In this document: positions 41,918 through 53,000 of the stretch, piece by piece | How positions within the stretch are numbered: position 1 is the stretch's first letter | How the letters are laid out: the number at the start of each line of letters is the position of its first letter | NCBI RefSeq assembly: GCF_014109805.1 | Contig: NZ_CP059400.1 | Location: 2,760,001-2,824,000, forward strand | DNA: 64,000 nucleotides | From: Legionella sp. PC1000 | GTDB lineage: Bacteria > Pseudomonadota > Gammaproteobacteria > Legionellales > Legionellaceae | Direction: 5' to 3' | Position numbers and translations under genes: made by a program | Notes under the pieces: model-generated | What the model was told of the DNA's origin: nothing | The model's database searches: none | Seen by the model: the letters and a program-made list of their open reading frames with translations, nothing else

Positions 41918-43324
41918 ATGATTCAATCAGAACACACCGACCAACACTCTTCATTCTCTCAACTCCCTCTTCGTCAAGAATTAATAAAGAGTCTTGCTTC
42001 TGCAAACTATGAAAACATGACTCCAATCCAAAGGCAGAGCTTGCCCATTATTCTTAGAAATGAGGATATTATTGCTCAAGCAAAAACAGGTAGTGGAAAG
42101 ACCGCTGCATTTGCATTGTCTTTATTAAATAATTTAAAAATTTCTTTTTTTGCAGTACAAGGCTTAGTTCTTTGCCCTACCCGTGAATTGGCAGAACAAG
42201 TAAGCCAAGTCATCCGTCGATTAGCCTGTTTGATGCCTAATGTCAAAATTATTAATTTATCCGGTGGTATACCGATGAAGCCTCAGCTTGATTCATTACG
42301 GCATGGAGCTCATATCATTGTAGGAACGCCGGGGAGAGTTCTTAAGCATTTAAAAAACGCCTCTTTAGACTTATCTCAGGTAAAAGCTTTAGTGTTAGAT
42401 GAGGCAGACAGAATGCTGGATATGGGTTTTTTTGATGACATTAACAACATTATTTCGGTTTGTCCCAAACAACGCCAAACGCTACTTTTTTCTGCCACAT
42501 ATCCTGAAGAAATCAAACAGCTTTCAAAACAATTTATGAAGGACTCGAAAGAAGTTTATGTGGAAATTCCTCCTGAAGAAATTGATATTGAACAACATTT
42601 TTATGAAGTCCCGAAACAAGCGCAGAAATTTCCCTTATTAAAATCATTATTGTTGCACTATCAACCCGTTTCAACGTTAATTTTCTGTAATACTAAGCAA
42701 CAAACAACGGAAGTCAAAGACCAGCTCATCCACGAAGGCTTTAGTGCCATCGCTTTAAATGGAGATATGGAGCAAGTCGATCGTGATTTTGCTGTCTTGC
42801 GTTTTGCCAACCAAAGTTGTTCTATTCTTGTCGCCACTGATGTTGCAGCACGAGGACTTGATATAAAGGAACTTTCTGCAGTGATTAATTTTGATCTCGC
42901 TTTTGATCATGACGTCCATATTCATCGTATTGGTCGAACTGGACGCGCTGGGAATAAAGGCATTGCCTTAAGTATTATAACTCCTGCAGATGCACAACGC
43001 ATTTGCGCAATTGAAGATAGCCTCCCACACCCCATTCATTGGGGAAACATTAATGAATTAGAAAAGCACCCCACTACTCGTTTAGTGCCAGAAATGGTTA
43101 CACTTTGCATTGCTTCGGGTAAAAAAGATAAAATTCGCCCCGGTGACATCCTTGGAGCATTAACCAAAGATGCAGGATTAACAGGCAACACAATTGGCAA
43201 AATTAACATTACCGCCATGTACTCCTATGTTGCAATTCACCACAGCCAAGCAGATAAAGCGTACCAATATTTACAAAGTGGAAAATTGAAAGGACGCAAA
43301 GTTAATGTACGTAAAATAAATTGA
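41918..43324 (+). CDS. dbpA: ATP-dependent RNA helicase DbpA
   Basis: A 468-aa DEAD-box helicase. In order: the Q motif (ENMTPIQRQSLP), AKTGSGKT (motif I), PTRELAEQ, GTPGR, VLDEADRML (motif II), SATYPEE (III), then the helicase C domain with ATDVAARGLD and HRIGRTGRAG. The last ~75 residues (RPGDILGALTKDAGLTGNTIGKI ... ) form the DbpA-type RNA-recognition domain, which targets hairpin 92 of 23S rRNA. DbpA helps late 50S ribosome assembly. Length fits E. coli DbpA (457 aa). It follows a cold-shock gene on the same strand, and a second csp gene converges from downstream. Confidence 0.93.
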   Translation: MIQSEHTDQHSSFSQLPLRQELIKSLASANYENMTPIQRQSLPIILRNEDIIAQAKTGSGKTAAFALSLLNNLKISFFAVQGLVLCPTRELAEQVSQVIRRLACLMPNVKIINLSGGIPMKPQLDSLRHGAHIIVGTPGRVLKHLKNASLDLSQVKALVLDEADRMLDMGFFDDINNIISVCPKQRQTLLFSATYPEEIKQLSKQFMKDSKEVYVEIPPEEIDIEQHFYEVPKQAQKFPLLKSLLLHYQPVSTLIFCNTKQQTTEVKDQLIHEGFSAIALNGDMEQVDRDFAVLRFANQSCSILVATDVAARGLDIKELSAVINFDLAFDHDVHIHRIGRTGRAGNKGIALSIITPADAQRICAIEDSLPHPIHWGNINELEKHPTTRLVPEMVTLCIASGKKDKIRPGDILGALTKDAGLTGNTIGKINITAMYSYVAIHHSQADKAYQYLQSGKLKGRKVNVRKIN

Positions 43325-43501
43325 ATTTGCAGTTACAATGGAACACCAGGTTGCGAACAACAAGGTTTCCTTATAGAACCTCCAGAGAAGATGTAGACTA
43401 TACAACTGAATTACATCAAATAAAATATAGGAAGCAAATAACTAAGTTACTCTGAAGATTCTTGGATAAGGAGTGATATCGGTAACGATGCACTCTAAAT
43501 A

Positions 43502-43708
43502 TCAAATGATTTCAACCTCTTCTGCTTGAGGCCCTTTTTGTCCTTGTACTGCTTTAAACAAAACATTGGTACCTTCGGAAAGGGTTTTAAAACCTGTCGA
43601 TTGAATTGCGCTAAAGTGCACAAAATAATCTTTCCCATTACTTTCAATAAAGCCAAAACCTTTGCCCTCATTAAACCATTTTACTTTTCCACGTAATTTA
43701 TCTGACAT
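43502..43708 (-). CDS. cold-shock protein (CspA family), second copy
   Basis: A 68-aa cold-shock domain: [28 protein letters not shown], in shorter pieces RNP1 KGFGFIE and RNP2 YFVHF. It is only moderately similar to the other family member at 41589, so they are not a recent duplication. It is convergent with dbpA. A GAGAGA stretch precedes the ATG. Confidence 0.95.
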   Translation of the reverse strand: MSDKLRGKVKWFNEGKGFGFIESNGKDYFVHFSAIQSTGFKTLSEGTNVLFKAVQGQKGPQAEEVEII

Positions 43709-43941
43709 TTAATCTCTCTCATTTATTGTATAGGTATTTAAATTATAACAAATTGAATTGGCTACTGCGAACTAAAAATAGTAGGTACTTAGATTCTAGA
43801 ATAAAACAGGAGAACTGGGGGAGTATTTTTTGCGAACAAAAGCGTAAAGTACCCCGTCACATCAATCAGGCTCATCCCGGACACTCTTTCCCAAGTCAAT
43901 ATGCTCTTCTGTGAGACGATTTACATAAATCGGACAGGACT

Positions 43942-44634
43942 TTACCAAACAGTAGCCAGCGTAATGCCCATGTGCTTTTGCAGCTCATGCGTTTTTGCAT
44001 GGTGGCTGGGTTGATTGTTCTCGTCGAGAATTTTAATGAAGACATGGGGCAGTACTTTTCCTAAGTCAATAAGCTCCTCTGTGGGGCGATTTACAATATC
44101 TTCTTCAGATAAAATAACCGTTGTTGCCGCAGCTGCCGCTAAAACCTGGGCTAGTTCGAGCGCGGTTTTCTTGTAAAGATCATTCCCGTTCAAATTAAGT
44201 AAGGTCACATGTTTTGGAATTACCTCTAAAACTTGGGCTAGTTCCGCAGCAGATTTGTTACCAAGGACATTCCCGCTCAAATTAAGTGAGGTCACGCCCT
44301 CTGAAATTGCCACTAAAGCTTGAGCTAGTTCAGCGCCGGTTTTGCTGTAAAAGACATTCCCTCTCAAATTAAGTGAGGTTACCCTCGCTGGAATTGCCGC
44401 AAAAATTTGAGCTAGTTCGGCGCCGGTTTTCTTGCCAAGGAAATTCCCGTTCAAATTAAGCGAGAGCACGCCCGTAGGAATTTCCGCTAAAGCCTGGACT
44501 AATTCGGCAGTAATTTTGTTGTGAAGTTCATTCCAGCTCAAATCAAGTGAGGTCACATCTGCTGGAATTTCCGCGAAAGCTTGGACTAGTTCAGCAGCGG
44601 TTTTATTGCCTAGGTCAGTTAATCGGTAATACAT
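43942..44634 (-). CDS. leucine-rich repeat protein, shorter paralogue
   Basis: A 230-aa protein with about six 29-aa LRRs of the same type as the larger gene at 37830 (AELVQAFAEIPADVTSLDLSWN and so on). The same post-repeat segment follows (EELIDLGKVLPHVFIKILDENN, HELQKHMG). It then stops abruptly at ITLATVW, lacking ~65 residues of the C-terminal domain of its relative, so it may be truncated. The upstream 550 nt are a diverged copy of the region upstream of the larger gene, including a tRNA-Arg fragment. If both are secreted effectors, the loss of the C-terminus here could abolish export. Confidence 0.8.
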   Translation of the reverse strand: MYYRLTDLGNKTAAELVQAFAEIPADVTSLDLSWNELHNKITAELVQALAEIPTGVLSLNLNGNFLGKKTGAELAQIFAAIPARVTSLNLRGNVFYSKTGAELAQALVAISEGVTSLNLSGNVLGNKSAAELAQVLEVIPKHVTLLNLNGNDLYKKTALELAQVLAAAAATTVILSEEDIVNRPTEELIDLGKVLPHVFIKILDENNQPSHHAKTHELQKHMGITLATVW

Positions 44635-45193
44635 TACTTAATACCCTGGTTAAATATAATGAAATAGCCATCCTGATAAACAACCAGGAACTACACTGCT
44701 TCTTGGTTCCTACTTTTATGGGGTGGCTTTATGCTTTCCCTATCTTTACCTGAATTAATTACTGGAACAAATACCTCTCCATTCGATTAAATTTATTTCG
44801 AATTGTATTTTTATTTGGGTTTTCATTTAAATCGGCGAAATTCGCCCATTGATATATAGTCATAACTCTGATAGCAGATTAATTGGGATTTGTTGACTCG
44901 AACAGGGAGGAATGTCTTGCAGAAATTTTAATTTTAACTTTGGAAAAGATAGAGTATTTGAGAATAAGAAGTACTGATGAAAAAGAATTAGATAAATTAT
45001 CTCTACTTAAAGCGACCATATTGGCATTTTTACTTTGCAAATTTACAACAAAAATATAGCGTAACCCTAGTTGTCCACACAGTCATTCAGTGGGTTGTTA
45101 CATTGCTAATTAATGATTTTTAATAATATTGGTTCTTCTTGATAAATTTGGCTTCGAACCGAGTGTCGGGATTCGAATCCCTCTGAGCGCACA
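44635..45193. repeat. segmental duplication B (upstream region of LRR gene 2 plus tRNA fragment)
   Basis: Diverged copy of 39348-39883 in the same orientation, clearly alignable end to end with several indels. No gene inside. The copy boundaries coincide with an LRR gene on one side and a tRNA-Arg fragment on the other. Confidence 0.85.
45150..45193 (+). repeat. tRNA-Arg 3'-end fragment, copy 5 (att-like)
   Basis: About 44 nt: GGCTTCGAACCGAG, TGTCGGGATTCGAATCCC and TCTGAGCGCACA. It shares the GAACCGA and TTCGAATCCC variants with copy 4, so these two descend from one diverged fragment duplicated together with the LRR segment. Confidence 0.8.
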
Positions 45194-45320
45194 ATTTAAA
45201 ATCAATGAGTTAGCTCCTATTAGGCTTCTCGCTATGATTATTTAGGCTGCCACCCCTATGAATGAAGCCAACATTATGGGATAATTATTGACCAATTTCA
45301 ATAATGTTAGTTATAATTAT

Positions 45321-45809
45321 ATGAAAATAAAAGCAATTTTTTTAATGATCTCTATTTTTTTTCCTGTCGCTTTATTCGCTAGTACTGCAACTTGTCCTTT
45401 ATCAAACGGAATCAATGTACATACAACAAAGCGAGTTTTAAATATCTGTAAACACGGCGCTGTAATCAAGAGCTTTAAAGTAGCTCTCGGATATAAAGGC
45501 GTCGGTAAAAAACATGCGGGCGATAATAAAACTCCAATTGGTTTATATAGGTTAGCTCATCCAAGAAAATCCAATCAATTTAAAGTTTTTATTCCAATTC
45601 TTTATCCGACTACAAAGCAATTAGCTGCAGGTTATTCAGGTAGAGATGTAGGGATTCATGGACCAACTCAGTCATCTACTATGTTTAGTTGGTTAAATAA
45701 CTTACCCTACTCAACGCGTGGATGCATTGCTGTCGGCAAAAATAATTATATCGAGTATGTAGCAAATTGGGTAAAAGCCAATCCTGGAACTAAGGTTTTA
45801 ATTATTTAA
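45321..45809 (+). CDS. L,D-transpeptidase (YkuD family), secreted
   Basis: A 162-aa protein with a signal peptide (about residues 1-20, ending ALFAS). The YkuD catalytic domain follows: GDNKTPIGLYRL near 70, VGIHGP near residue 110 and the active-site cysteine in TRGCIAV near residue 135. L,D-transpeptidases make 3-3 peptidoglycan crosslinks or attach proteins to the wall in the periplasm. The short form without LysM resembles ErfK/YbiS-like minimal enzymes. The ATG at 45321 begins the signal peptide; a TTG 33 nt upstream is less likely. Confidence 0.88.
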   Translation: MKIKAIFLMISIFFPVALFASTATCPLSNGINVHTTKRVLNICKHGAVIKSFKVALGYKGVGKKHAGDNKTPIGLYRLAHPRKSNQFKVFIPILYPTTKQLAAGYSGRDVGIHGPTQSSTMFSWLNNLPYSTRGCIAVGKNNYIEYVANWVKANPGTKVLII

Positions 45810-46016
45810 ATTGAGACGAAATTAGATATCGTACATTTTCTTCGTACAAATGCGCGCTGTCCTTAGAGCTCAGAGCTACACCCATTGCTATCCACCGATA
45901 TGTAAATTAGAACGGTGCCGACATTACCGCGCACCTGTGGAACTCAGTGGCAGTTGATGATGCCATTCGGAGATGCGGTTTTGAGTTCTTGATCTTTAAC
46001 CAAGCCTGGTAGCTTG

Positions 46017-47057
46017 CTACTGCAAAGCATTTACTACCAGTGGTTCAGGCTTATAGTCTTTCATATTACTCACAATATCACGCAAGCGATGAGAAATGAC
46101 CCCTTTTGGCCAATTTCCCCTCTGCTCTTGACTCAATTTTTGTTCAGCATTCTGGATGCAAGTATTAATATAATCTTTAAAATCTTGGCCAGGTGAAGGC
46201 TCAGATTTCATTAGCTCTTCGATCATTTCTTCGGCAAAACGACATTTATCCGATTTGCGTATTTTTTCTAGATTAATACTCTTACCTTTAATTCCAGTTT
46301 CTGTAAATAAGGCGTCTCGATAGTCTAATAACGCTTCAATTGCTTTCTTTCTTTGAGAAGCACATTCCTGATCTTGAAATTCAGGAGCATCTAATTTAGT
46401 TCGTAAGTCATCGGTATATCGTTGATCGAGACAGGCAATAAAAGTTGGAAAATTCGTTTCTATTTTTCCTTTAATTTCTTTTTCATCTTCTTTATCTTTA
46501 GGAATTTCAAATTTTTCGACATTAGGTGAATCAAGAATATCATCGATTGCATGATTAATAACTTTACCAAACTGACTCTTTGTAAGCCCTTTATCCTCGT
46601 CAAAAATCTTGAGGTTCTTTAATAGCCAATTAAGGCCATTTTTAAAACTATTATGCTGGTGACTATTTAATGCTGCATTTAATACTTCATAAACAGTTTT
46701 ACCCGGATAGTTATTTCGGTTTTGCTCAAGCCAATTTTTTAAAAATTCACCTCTTAACTCGCCCTTATTGCTTACCCGCCAGTCCAGCTGAGCAAAAATA
46801 TCCTCATCATCTGTATGTGAAATTATTAATCCTTCCCCATCTCTTAACTCTACTTTCATCTTATCTATTGGAATCAGTTTTAACTGATCACAGTGCAATT
46901 TGATATAGCGAACCCTGTCTGGTCCTAAGTTTCCTCCTACATTATCCCAGAAACAAGTAAATTCTTCTGGCTTTTTACCTAGAGTATTAAACAGATACTG
47001 GCCGAACATTTTACTACTTTGTGTTAGAAAATCTTTATCACGATAAAAAAAAGCCAT
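46017..47057 (-). CDS. hypothetical cytosolic protein, effector-like
   Basis: A 346-aa protein with an excellent ribosome site (AAGGAG, 6 nt). It starts MAFFYRDKDFLTQSSKMFG, is highly charged and mostly helical, and has no signal peptide or membrane helix. A segment of ~60 residues is rich in E/D/K (FEIPKDKEDEKEIKGKIE near 185-205). No enzyme motif or family was recognised. The isolated gene, good expression signals, coiled-coil character and setting among eukaryote-like genes are compatible with a secreted effector; nothing in the sequence proves it. Confidence 0.6.
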   Translation of the reverse strand: MAFFYRDKDFLTQSSKMFGQYLFNTLGKKPEEFTCFWDNVGGNLGPDRVRYIKLHCDQLKLIPIDKMKVELRDGEGLIISHTDDEDIFAQLDWRVSNKGELRGEFLKNWLEQNRNNYPGKTVYEVLNAALNSHQHNSFKNGLNWLLKNLKIFDEDKGLTKSQFGKVINHAIDDILDSPNVEKFEIPKDKEDEKEIKGKIETNFPTFIACLDQRYTDDLRTKLDAPEFQDQECASQRKKAIEALLDYRDALFTETGIKGKSINLEKIRKSDKCRFAEEMIEELMKSEPSPGQDFKDYINTCIQNAEQKLSQEQRGNWPKGVISHRLRDIVSNMKDYKPEPLVVNALQ

Positions 47058-47393
47058 AATAACTCCTTACAACAATCATTCCTATTAATTAATTTTATAA
47101 CAATAAACTTAATCACATTCCAAATTGATAGGTATTTATTCTTTATATTTTCTTTCATTAAGGAATTCATGAAAAAAATTTAATTGAGTCTGAGCCTTCA
47201 AAATTTACGTTCCATGATTTTGACTCGAACAATAAATGCACTCGTATTAAACTTTGTATTGATACATTTTACACGATAATTTTTAGTTTTCTTAATGCAT
47301 CTCAAAATAATAGGAATACCTATTGCAAGGTCCGTCAGGGTCAATCTAGAATCTAATCCAGGATTTTTTTAAATGATTTGAAGGATAAAGTCT
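47058..47393. other. intergenic region between divergent genes
   Basis: 336 nt, AT-rich, between two divergent genes, so two promoters are expected. No repeat or RNA gene was recognised. Confidence 0.4.
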
Positions 47394-49901
47394 ATGAACA
47401 GTGAGTCATTTTTTTCATTTTTTAAAAACCTTTTTAGTAATGACTTTATGCCGCATGGACATTGTTATTTTTGGCGCCCTGACATAGTATGGTTGCATGT
47501 GATATCAGATAGCTTGATAGCACTTTCTTATTTTGCCATTCCAATCATTTTAATTTTTTTCATGTTAAAGCGAAAAGATTTTCCGTTCCCATGGGTTCTT
47601 ATCATGTTTGGTGCTTTTATTTTGCTTTGTGGCACCACCCATGTGATGGGGGTAGTGACGTTATGGGATCCTTTATACCGTCTTGATGGAATAATAAAAG
47701 CGGCGACTGCAGGGATTTCCGTTTTGACTACGATTATGCTGGTTCCCTTAATCCCAATGGCTCTTTCTTTAAAAAGTCCTAAAGAACTTGAGGCAGCCAA
47801 TTTACAACTTGCTGATGCCAATGAAAAATTAAAAGAAATTGATCGACTGAAAGACAATTTCTTTTCCAATATATCCCATGAGTTAAGAACACCACTTACT
47901 TTAATTATTGCACCTTTAGAGTCGTTTCTTGCCAAGGATTATGGCTCAATTTCAACGGCACAACGTAACGCTTTAGAGACAATGCATAATAATTCAATTC
48001 GACTTTATCAAATGGTCAATAGTATTCTTGATTTTGCAAAAATCAGCGCTCAAAAAATTGTAGTAACGCGCGAACCTGTGGATATTGTTGCACTAACTCA
48101 ATCCATTACGGATGAGTTTAATCCTCTTCTTAAGCAAAAAAACATCAACATGCAATTTAAATGTCCTGTACCCCAAAAAATCGTGAGTCTCGATCGCTAT
48201 TTATACGAACGTATTTTATTTAATCTATTATCAAACGCCACAAAATTTACTTTAGATCAAGGTTTGGTTTCTATTTTGCTCCATTTTGAAGGTGAAAAAG
48301 TAATCCTCACTGTCAAAGACAGCGGTATTGGAATTTCTAAAGAAGACCAGGAAAAATTATTTCAGCGTTTCCAACAAGTTGAAGGTTCTGCCACGCGACG
48401 CTTTGAGGGAACAGGACTTGGACTGGCGCTGGTTAAAGAATTTGCCCTTCTTTTAGAAGGAGATGTTACCGTCGAAAGCACCCTTAATAAAGGCTGCACT
48501 TTTGCAGTTGAAATAACAGCACCACCTGCAACTCTGGAGGGAGAAACCGGCACCAAATCGCTTGAAGGACGTTTTCAAAAATTTGCTACAACTCCGGTTT
48601 TAGAAAACAAACTTGCAAAGGATAAATCCATAAGTACTAAGGTTTCTAAGATATTAATAGCCGAAGATAATTTAGAACTTGGAACCTATACCGCATCCCT
48701 GCTCAATGAATTTGCTGAAACCAAACTCACAAGAGACGGGGAAGAAGCCTGGACAACTATTCAAAAGTGGAAACCTGATCTTGCTCTTTTAGATGTGATG
48801 ATGCCAAAACGAGATGGGATTTCTCTATGCCGTGAAATTAAATCCTCACCAAAAACAGCCCATATCTCAGTGGTACTACTAACCGCATTAACCCACCGTG
48901 ACGCGTTGGTTCGAGGTTGGGAAGCAGGAGCGGATGAATATCTGTTTAAACCTTTTCACCCCAAGGAGTTGATCACACGCATCAAATTGTTACTCGCTCA
49001 TTCTATCGATAATAAACTTCTACAAGAGTTAAATCGAAAACTAATTGACTCGGCACGCTTGGCTGGAATGTCTGATGTCGCAAAATCAATGTTACATAAC
49101 GTAGGGAATGTCTTAAATAGTGTTAATATCACAACGAATCTCTTATTAGAGCGATTGTCTAAATCAGAAATTAATAATTTAACTCAATTAACGGACTGGC
49201 TAAATACAGTTATAGAAGACCCTAAAGTTCTTACTGATGATAAGCAAAAACAAGCCTATCTTATTGATTATTTTACTGAATTAAATAACACCTTATTGGA
49301 AGAACAGAAAGAATGTGTTGAGGATGTAAAAATGCTCAATAAATATATCCAACACATTAAAGATATTGTTACCCTACAACAAAAAGAAGACAGACCTCTT
49401 GGTGTCATACAAGAAGTGAATATAGCCGAGGTGTTAGATGAAAGTTTGAGGATTAGCCTGCATGATGTGACCGATATTAAAATAGTTAAAAACTATAATG
49501 ATATGTTAAAAGCTGTTCTAGATAAAATGAAGCTAGAAGACATATTAGTCAATTTAATGATCAATGCGAAAGAAGCCTTGCAAGAAGGTACACCAAAAGA
49601 AAAATATCTTATCATACACGCTAAAACCAAGGTCGTGAACGATAAGGAATGGCTAGAAATAGACATCGAGGATAATGGGATAGGTATTCCTCCAGATATT
49701 TTAAATAAAATTTTTACCTTCGGATTTACCACAAAGTCAGAAAACTGCGGTTTTGGCCTCCATTTTAGCGCTTTATCTACAAAGGAAATGGGCGGCAAAT
49801 TAAGCGTTACCAGTCCAGGAGAATATAAAGGAGCTATCTTCTCCTTAAAATTACCCACCGTACCCCCACATACAAAAAAATGGGTAAAAATAACTACCTA
49901 A
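47394..49901 (+). CDS. hybrid sensor histidine kinase with ethylene-receptor-like input domain
   Basis: An 835-aa protein. N-terminus: three membrane helices with D39 in VISDSLIALSYF and C79-x3-H83 in LLCGTTHVMG. These are the conserved positions of the ethylene-binding domain of plant ETR1 and cyanobacterial homologues (Asp, then Cys/His binding copper). Then a HisKA domain with H162 (FSNISHELRTPL), a HATPase (DSGIGISKEDQEKLF, GTGLGLAL), and a receiver domain with phospho-acceptor D467 (LLDVMMPKRDG). A second kinase-like module follows (GMSDVAKSMLHNVGNVLNSV, then HATPase DNGIGIPPDIL and GFGLHF). AAGGA precedes the ATG. The NRPS gene begins 127 nt downstream on the same strand. The true ligand is unknown. 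Confidence 0.9.
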   Translation: MNSESFFSFFKNLFSNDFMPHGHCYFWRPDIVWLHVISDSLIALSYFAIPIILIFFMLKRKDFPFPWVLIMFGAFILLCGTTHVMGVVTLWDPLYRLDGIIKAATAGISVLTTIMLVPLIPMALSLKSPKELEAANLQLADANEKLKEIDRLKDNFFSNISHELRTPLTLIIAPLESFLAKDYGSISTAQRNALETMHNNSIRLYQMVNSILDFAKISAQKIVVTREPVDIVALTQSITDEFNPLLKQKNINMQFKCPVPQKIVSLDRYLYERILFNLLSNATKFTLDQGLVSILLHFEGEKVILTVKDSGIGISKEDQEKLFQRFQQVEGSATRRFEGTGLGLALVKEFALLLEGDVTVESTLNKGCTFAVEITAPPATLEGETGTKSLEGRFQKFATTPVLENKLAKDKSISTKVSKILIAEDNLELGTYTASLLNEFAETKLTRDGEEAWTTIQKWKPDLALLDVMMPKRDGISLCREIKSSPKTAHISVVLLTALTHRDALVRGWEAGADEYLFKPFHPKELITRIKLLLAHSIDNKLLQELNRKLIDSARLAGMSDVAKSMLHNVGNVLNSVNITTNLLLERLSKSEINNLTQLTDWLNTVIEDPKVLTDDKQKQAYLIDYFTELNNTLLEEQKECVEDVKMLNKYIQHIKDIVTLQQKEDRPLGVIQEVNIAEVLDESLRISLHDVTDIKIVKNYNDMLKAVLDKMKLEDILVNLMINAKEALQEGTPKEKYLIIHAKTKVVNDKEWLEIDIEDNGIGIPPDILNKIFTFGFTTKSENCGFGLHFSALSTKEMGGKLSVTSPGEYKGAIFSLKLPTVPPHTKKWVKITT

Positions 49902-50028
49902 CAAATTTTCCCATTCCCATCGAAGCAGATACATTGTGCTAAAATTAAACAATCAAGACATTAGCTAAATATAAAATTTAAGTAAAGATATAGGCATAAT
50001 TCATTACTATCATTTATGGAGCTTATGT

Positions 50029-53000
50029 ATGACCTCATCAACAATGGATATGAGTTTAGAGGAACAATACAAAATCTTAGAAAAATGGAATCAAACTGAA
50101 TCTCAATATCCTTACGATAAAATCCTACCCGAACTGTTCGAAGAACAAATTGGAAAGGTATTCCATCAAGAAGCGTTGACCTATGAATCGAATACACTTA
50201 CCTACGAAGATCTTAATAGTCAAGCCAATCAGTTGGCTCATCATTTAAGAGAACTGGGAGTGAAACAAAATACCTTAGTCGCAATCTGCATGGAGCCTTG
50301 TTTTGAATTATTAATTGGTATCTTGGGAATTTTAAAATCAGGGGGTGCCTACATTCCATTGGATCCGAACAATCCTGTCCTACGTCAAAAAACCATATTA
50401 TCTGATTCATGTGCAAAAATTCTAATTACTCATTCTCAATTCGCGAATCAATTTGAAGGATTGACATCATCTCAAATGATCTATTGGGACGCAATTAAAT
50501 CAAAGCTAGCCACATATCCAACCACCAACCCGAAGCATATTAATAAAACAAATGATTTAGCTTATGTAATCTATACTTCCGGGTCGACTGGAAAACCTAA
50601 AGGCGTAATGATTACACATCGTAATGTAAATCATTTCTTACATTGGTTTGGAAAGGCCATTTCCATTTCATCGGAAGATATTTTTGATTTTTCATCTTCC
50701 ATTTCATTTGATTTTTCAGTGGCATGTACTTTATTTCCCTTGATCAAAGGAATAAAAATAGCAATTTGCTCTGAAACTGATAAAAAAGATCCCTATTTAT
50801 ATTTAAGGCATTTGCACGATACACATGTTTCGATTATTAAAATCACCCCAAGTCGTTTCAGACAAATCAATGACATTGTATTGAGCGAGAAAAAAATACT
50901 GGATTTAAAATACATTGTCTTTGGTGGTGAGACTTTGTTCGCAAGGGATATCAAGGATTGGTTAAAAAAATTTCCCAAACATAAACTGTTTTGTGAATAT
51001 GGTCCCACAGAAGCTACCGTTGCATCATCATGGATGATCATTGATAAAAGTAATATTGATCAATATAAGCATCGAATTCCAATTGGAAAACCTGCATTAA
51101 ACACGAAGATGTTTATATTGGATAAAAATATGCGTCCGGTAAGCGTTGGGGTTTTAGGAGAATTATATATTGGTGGTAATGGTATTGCTAAGGGATACTT
51201 GAATAAAAAAAAACTTACTGAAAAGAAATTTGTTAAAAATCCCTTTAACTCAGGTAGATTGTATAAAACCGGAGATTTATGTTGTTATTTAAACGATGGA
51301 ACAATTGATTTTGTTGAACGAATCGATCATCAAATTAAAATTAGAGGATTCCGGGTTGAAATTGGTGAAATTGAACAATGTTTGACATCGCATGTGGGTA
51401 TTCAAAATGTTGTTATTCAGGCGTGCTCAGGACGTGAAGAGTTTGAAGAAAAACAATTGGTTGCCTATTGCGTTCCCAAAAAGTCCGCAAAATTAGAAAC
51501 CAAAGATTTGCGTGATTATCTTAAAAATCAATTACCTGATTATATGGTGCCCGCATTTTTTGTGATTTTAAACGAACTTCCCTTGTCCGCAAGTGGTAAA
51601 TTAGATACCCATAAATTACCTCAACCTGAAGCCAAAGAATCTAGCCAAGTTATAAAACCACGAAATAAAATTGAAATCATACTTCAAAAAATTTGGATAG
51701 AAACATTAAATTTAAAGCATATTAGTATCGATGATAATTTTTTTGATTTAGGTGGCAATTCATTATCAGCGGCCCGATTGATCACAAAGATTCGACAAAT
51801 CACTCATAAAAATATTTTATTACATGATTTGTATCATACCGGAACGATTGCTCATCTTGCTGATGTTATCAATAATGCAGCAGATATTTCCGATGATGAA
51901 GATGGAAAACATCATCCACCTCCTCTAAAGGCAATGCCCTTAAATGAATTGCAATTTTTACTCTGGTTAATGAGATTATTTTATCCCAAGTCGAAAGTAT
52001 CCAATATAGTGGCTAGAAAACGTATTGCTGGAAATTTGGATAATAAGAAATTAAACAGCATCTTTGAATCATTATGTAAAAATCATCCAATTCTATGCTA
52101 TCGCATCGCAAGATATTCACCTTTGCAATATCCGCAGGAAAATATTCTTCAATTTAAAGTCATTGAAAAGGACATTAGCGACTTGAAATTGGAAGAACAA
52201 GAACACGAGTTACATATGTCGTTAGATGAATTAGAAAATTACACGTGGAAGAATGGATCACCATTGATCCTATTTAAATTATTCCGACTCGGAAATAATT
52301 CTTGTGAAATACACATCGCATTATCCCATTTTGTCAGTGATGAAATATCAGCGGACATTGTGTTGAATGAGATGTCTCATGCATATGTAGAGTATAAGGA
52401 AGGATCTGGGACAGTCGGGCAACAGGAATTAGTTTTTTATGATTATATTCTATGTGAACAAAGAGATCTTAGTAAAAACTTATCTAAAAATATCGACTTC
52501 TGGGATGATTATTTAAAAAACATTCCCTTGCTGGTTTTTCCAAAAAATCAAATTTTAAATAGTATTAGCTCATCGTGTACTACGTATTTTGAGATACCAG
52601 AAAATGCCTTGCTAAGGTTACGTAGCTTTTGCAAAAAAAACCGTGTCGGTATTGGAGATACATTAATCGCAGCAACGGGTTATACTTTGGCTCCATATAT
52701 CAATGATAAAAATAAAATAGCGATTATTAATTTTGTTAAATCAATCCGTGAAAATGATTCCTATGATAAAGCGGTAGGGCTTTTTGTTCGGAATGATGTG
52801 ATTAAAATCGATTTAAATCAACCGGAAACCTTACTCAAATTGGCAAAGCAAGTACAGAATTCGCGAATTGAACATTATTATTATCAATCATGCCCCGCTA
52901 TAATAAAAATTGCATTTCTTTTGCAAAAAGATTGGAAAAATAAAAAACTCAGTAATTTCCTTATAAAACTTTTCGCAAAAATGTATACACGTATTTTTTA

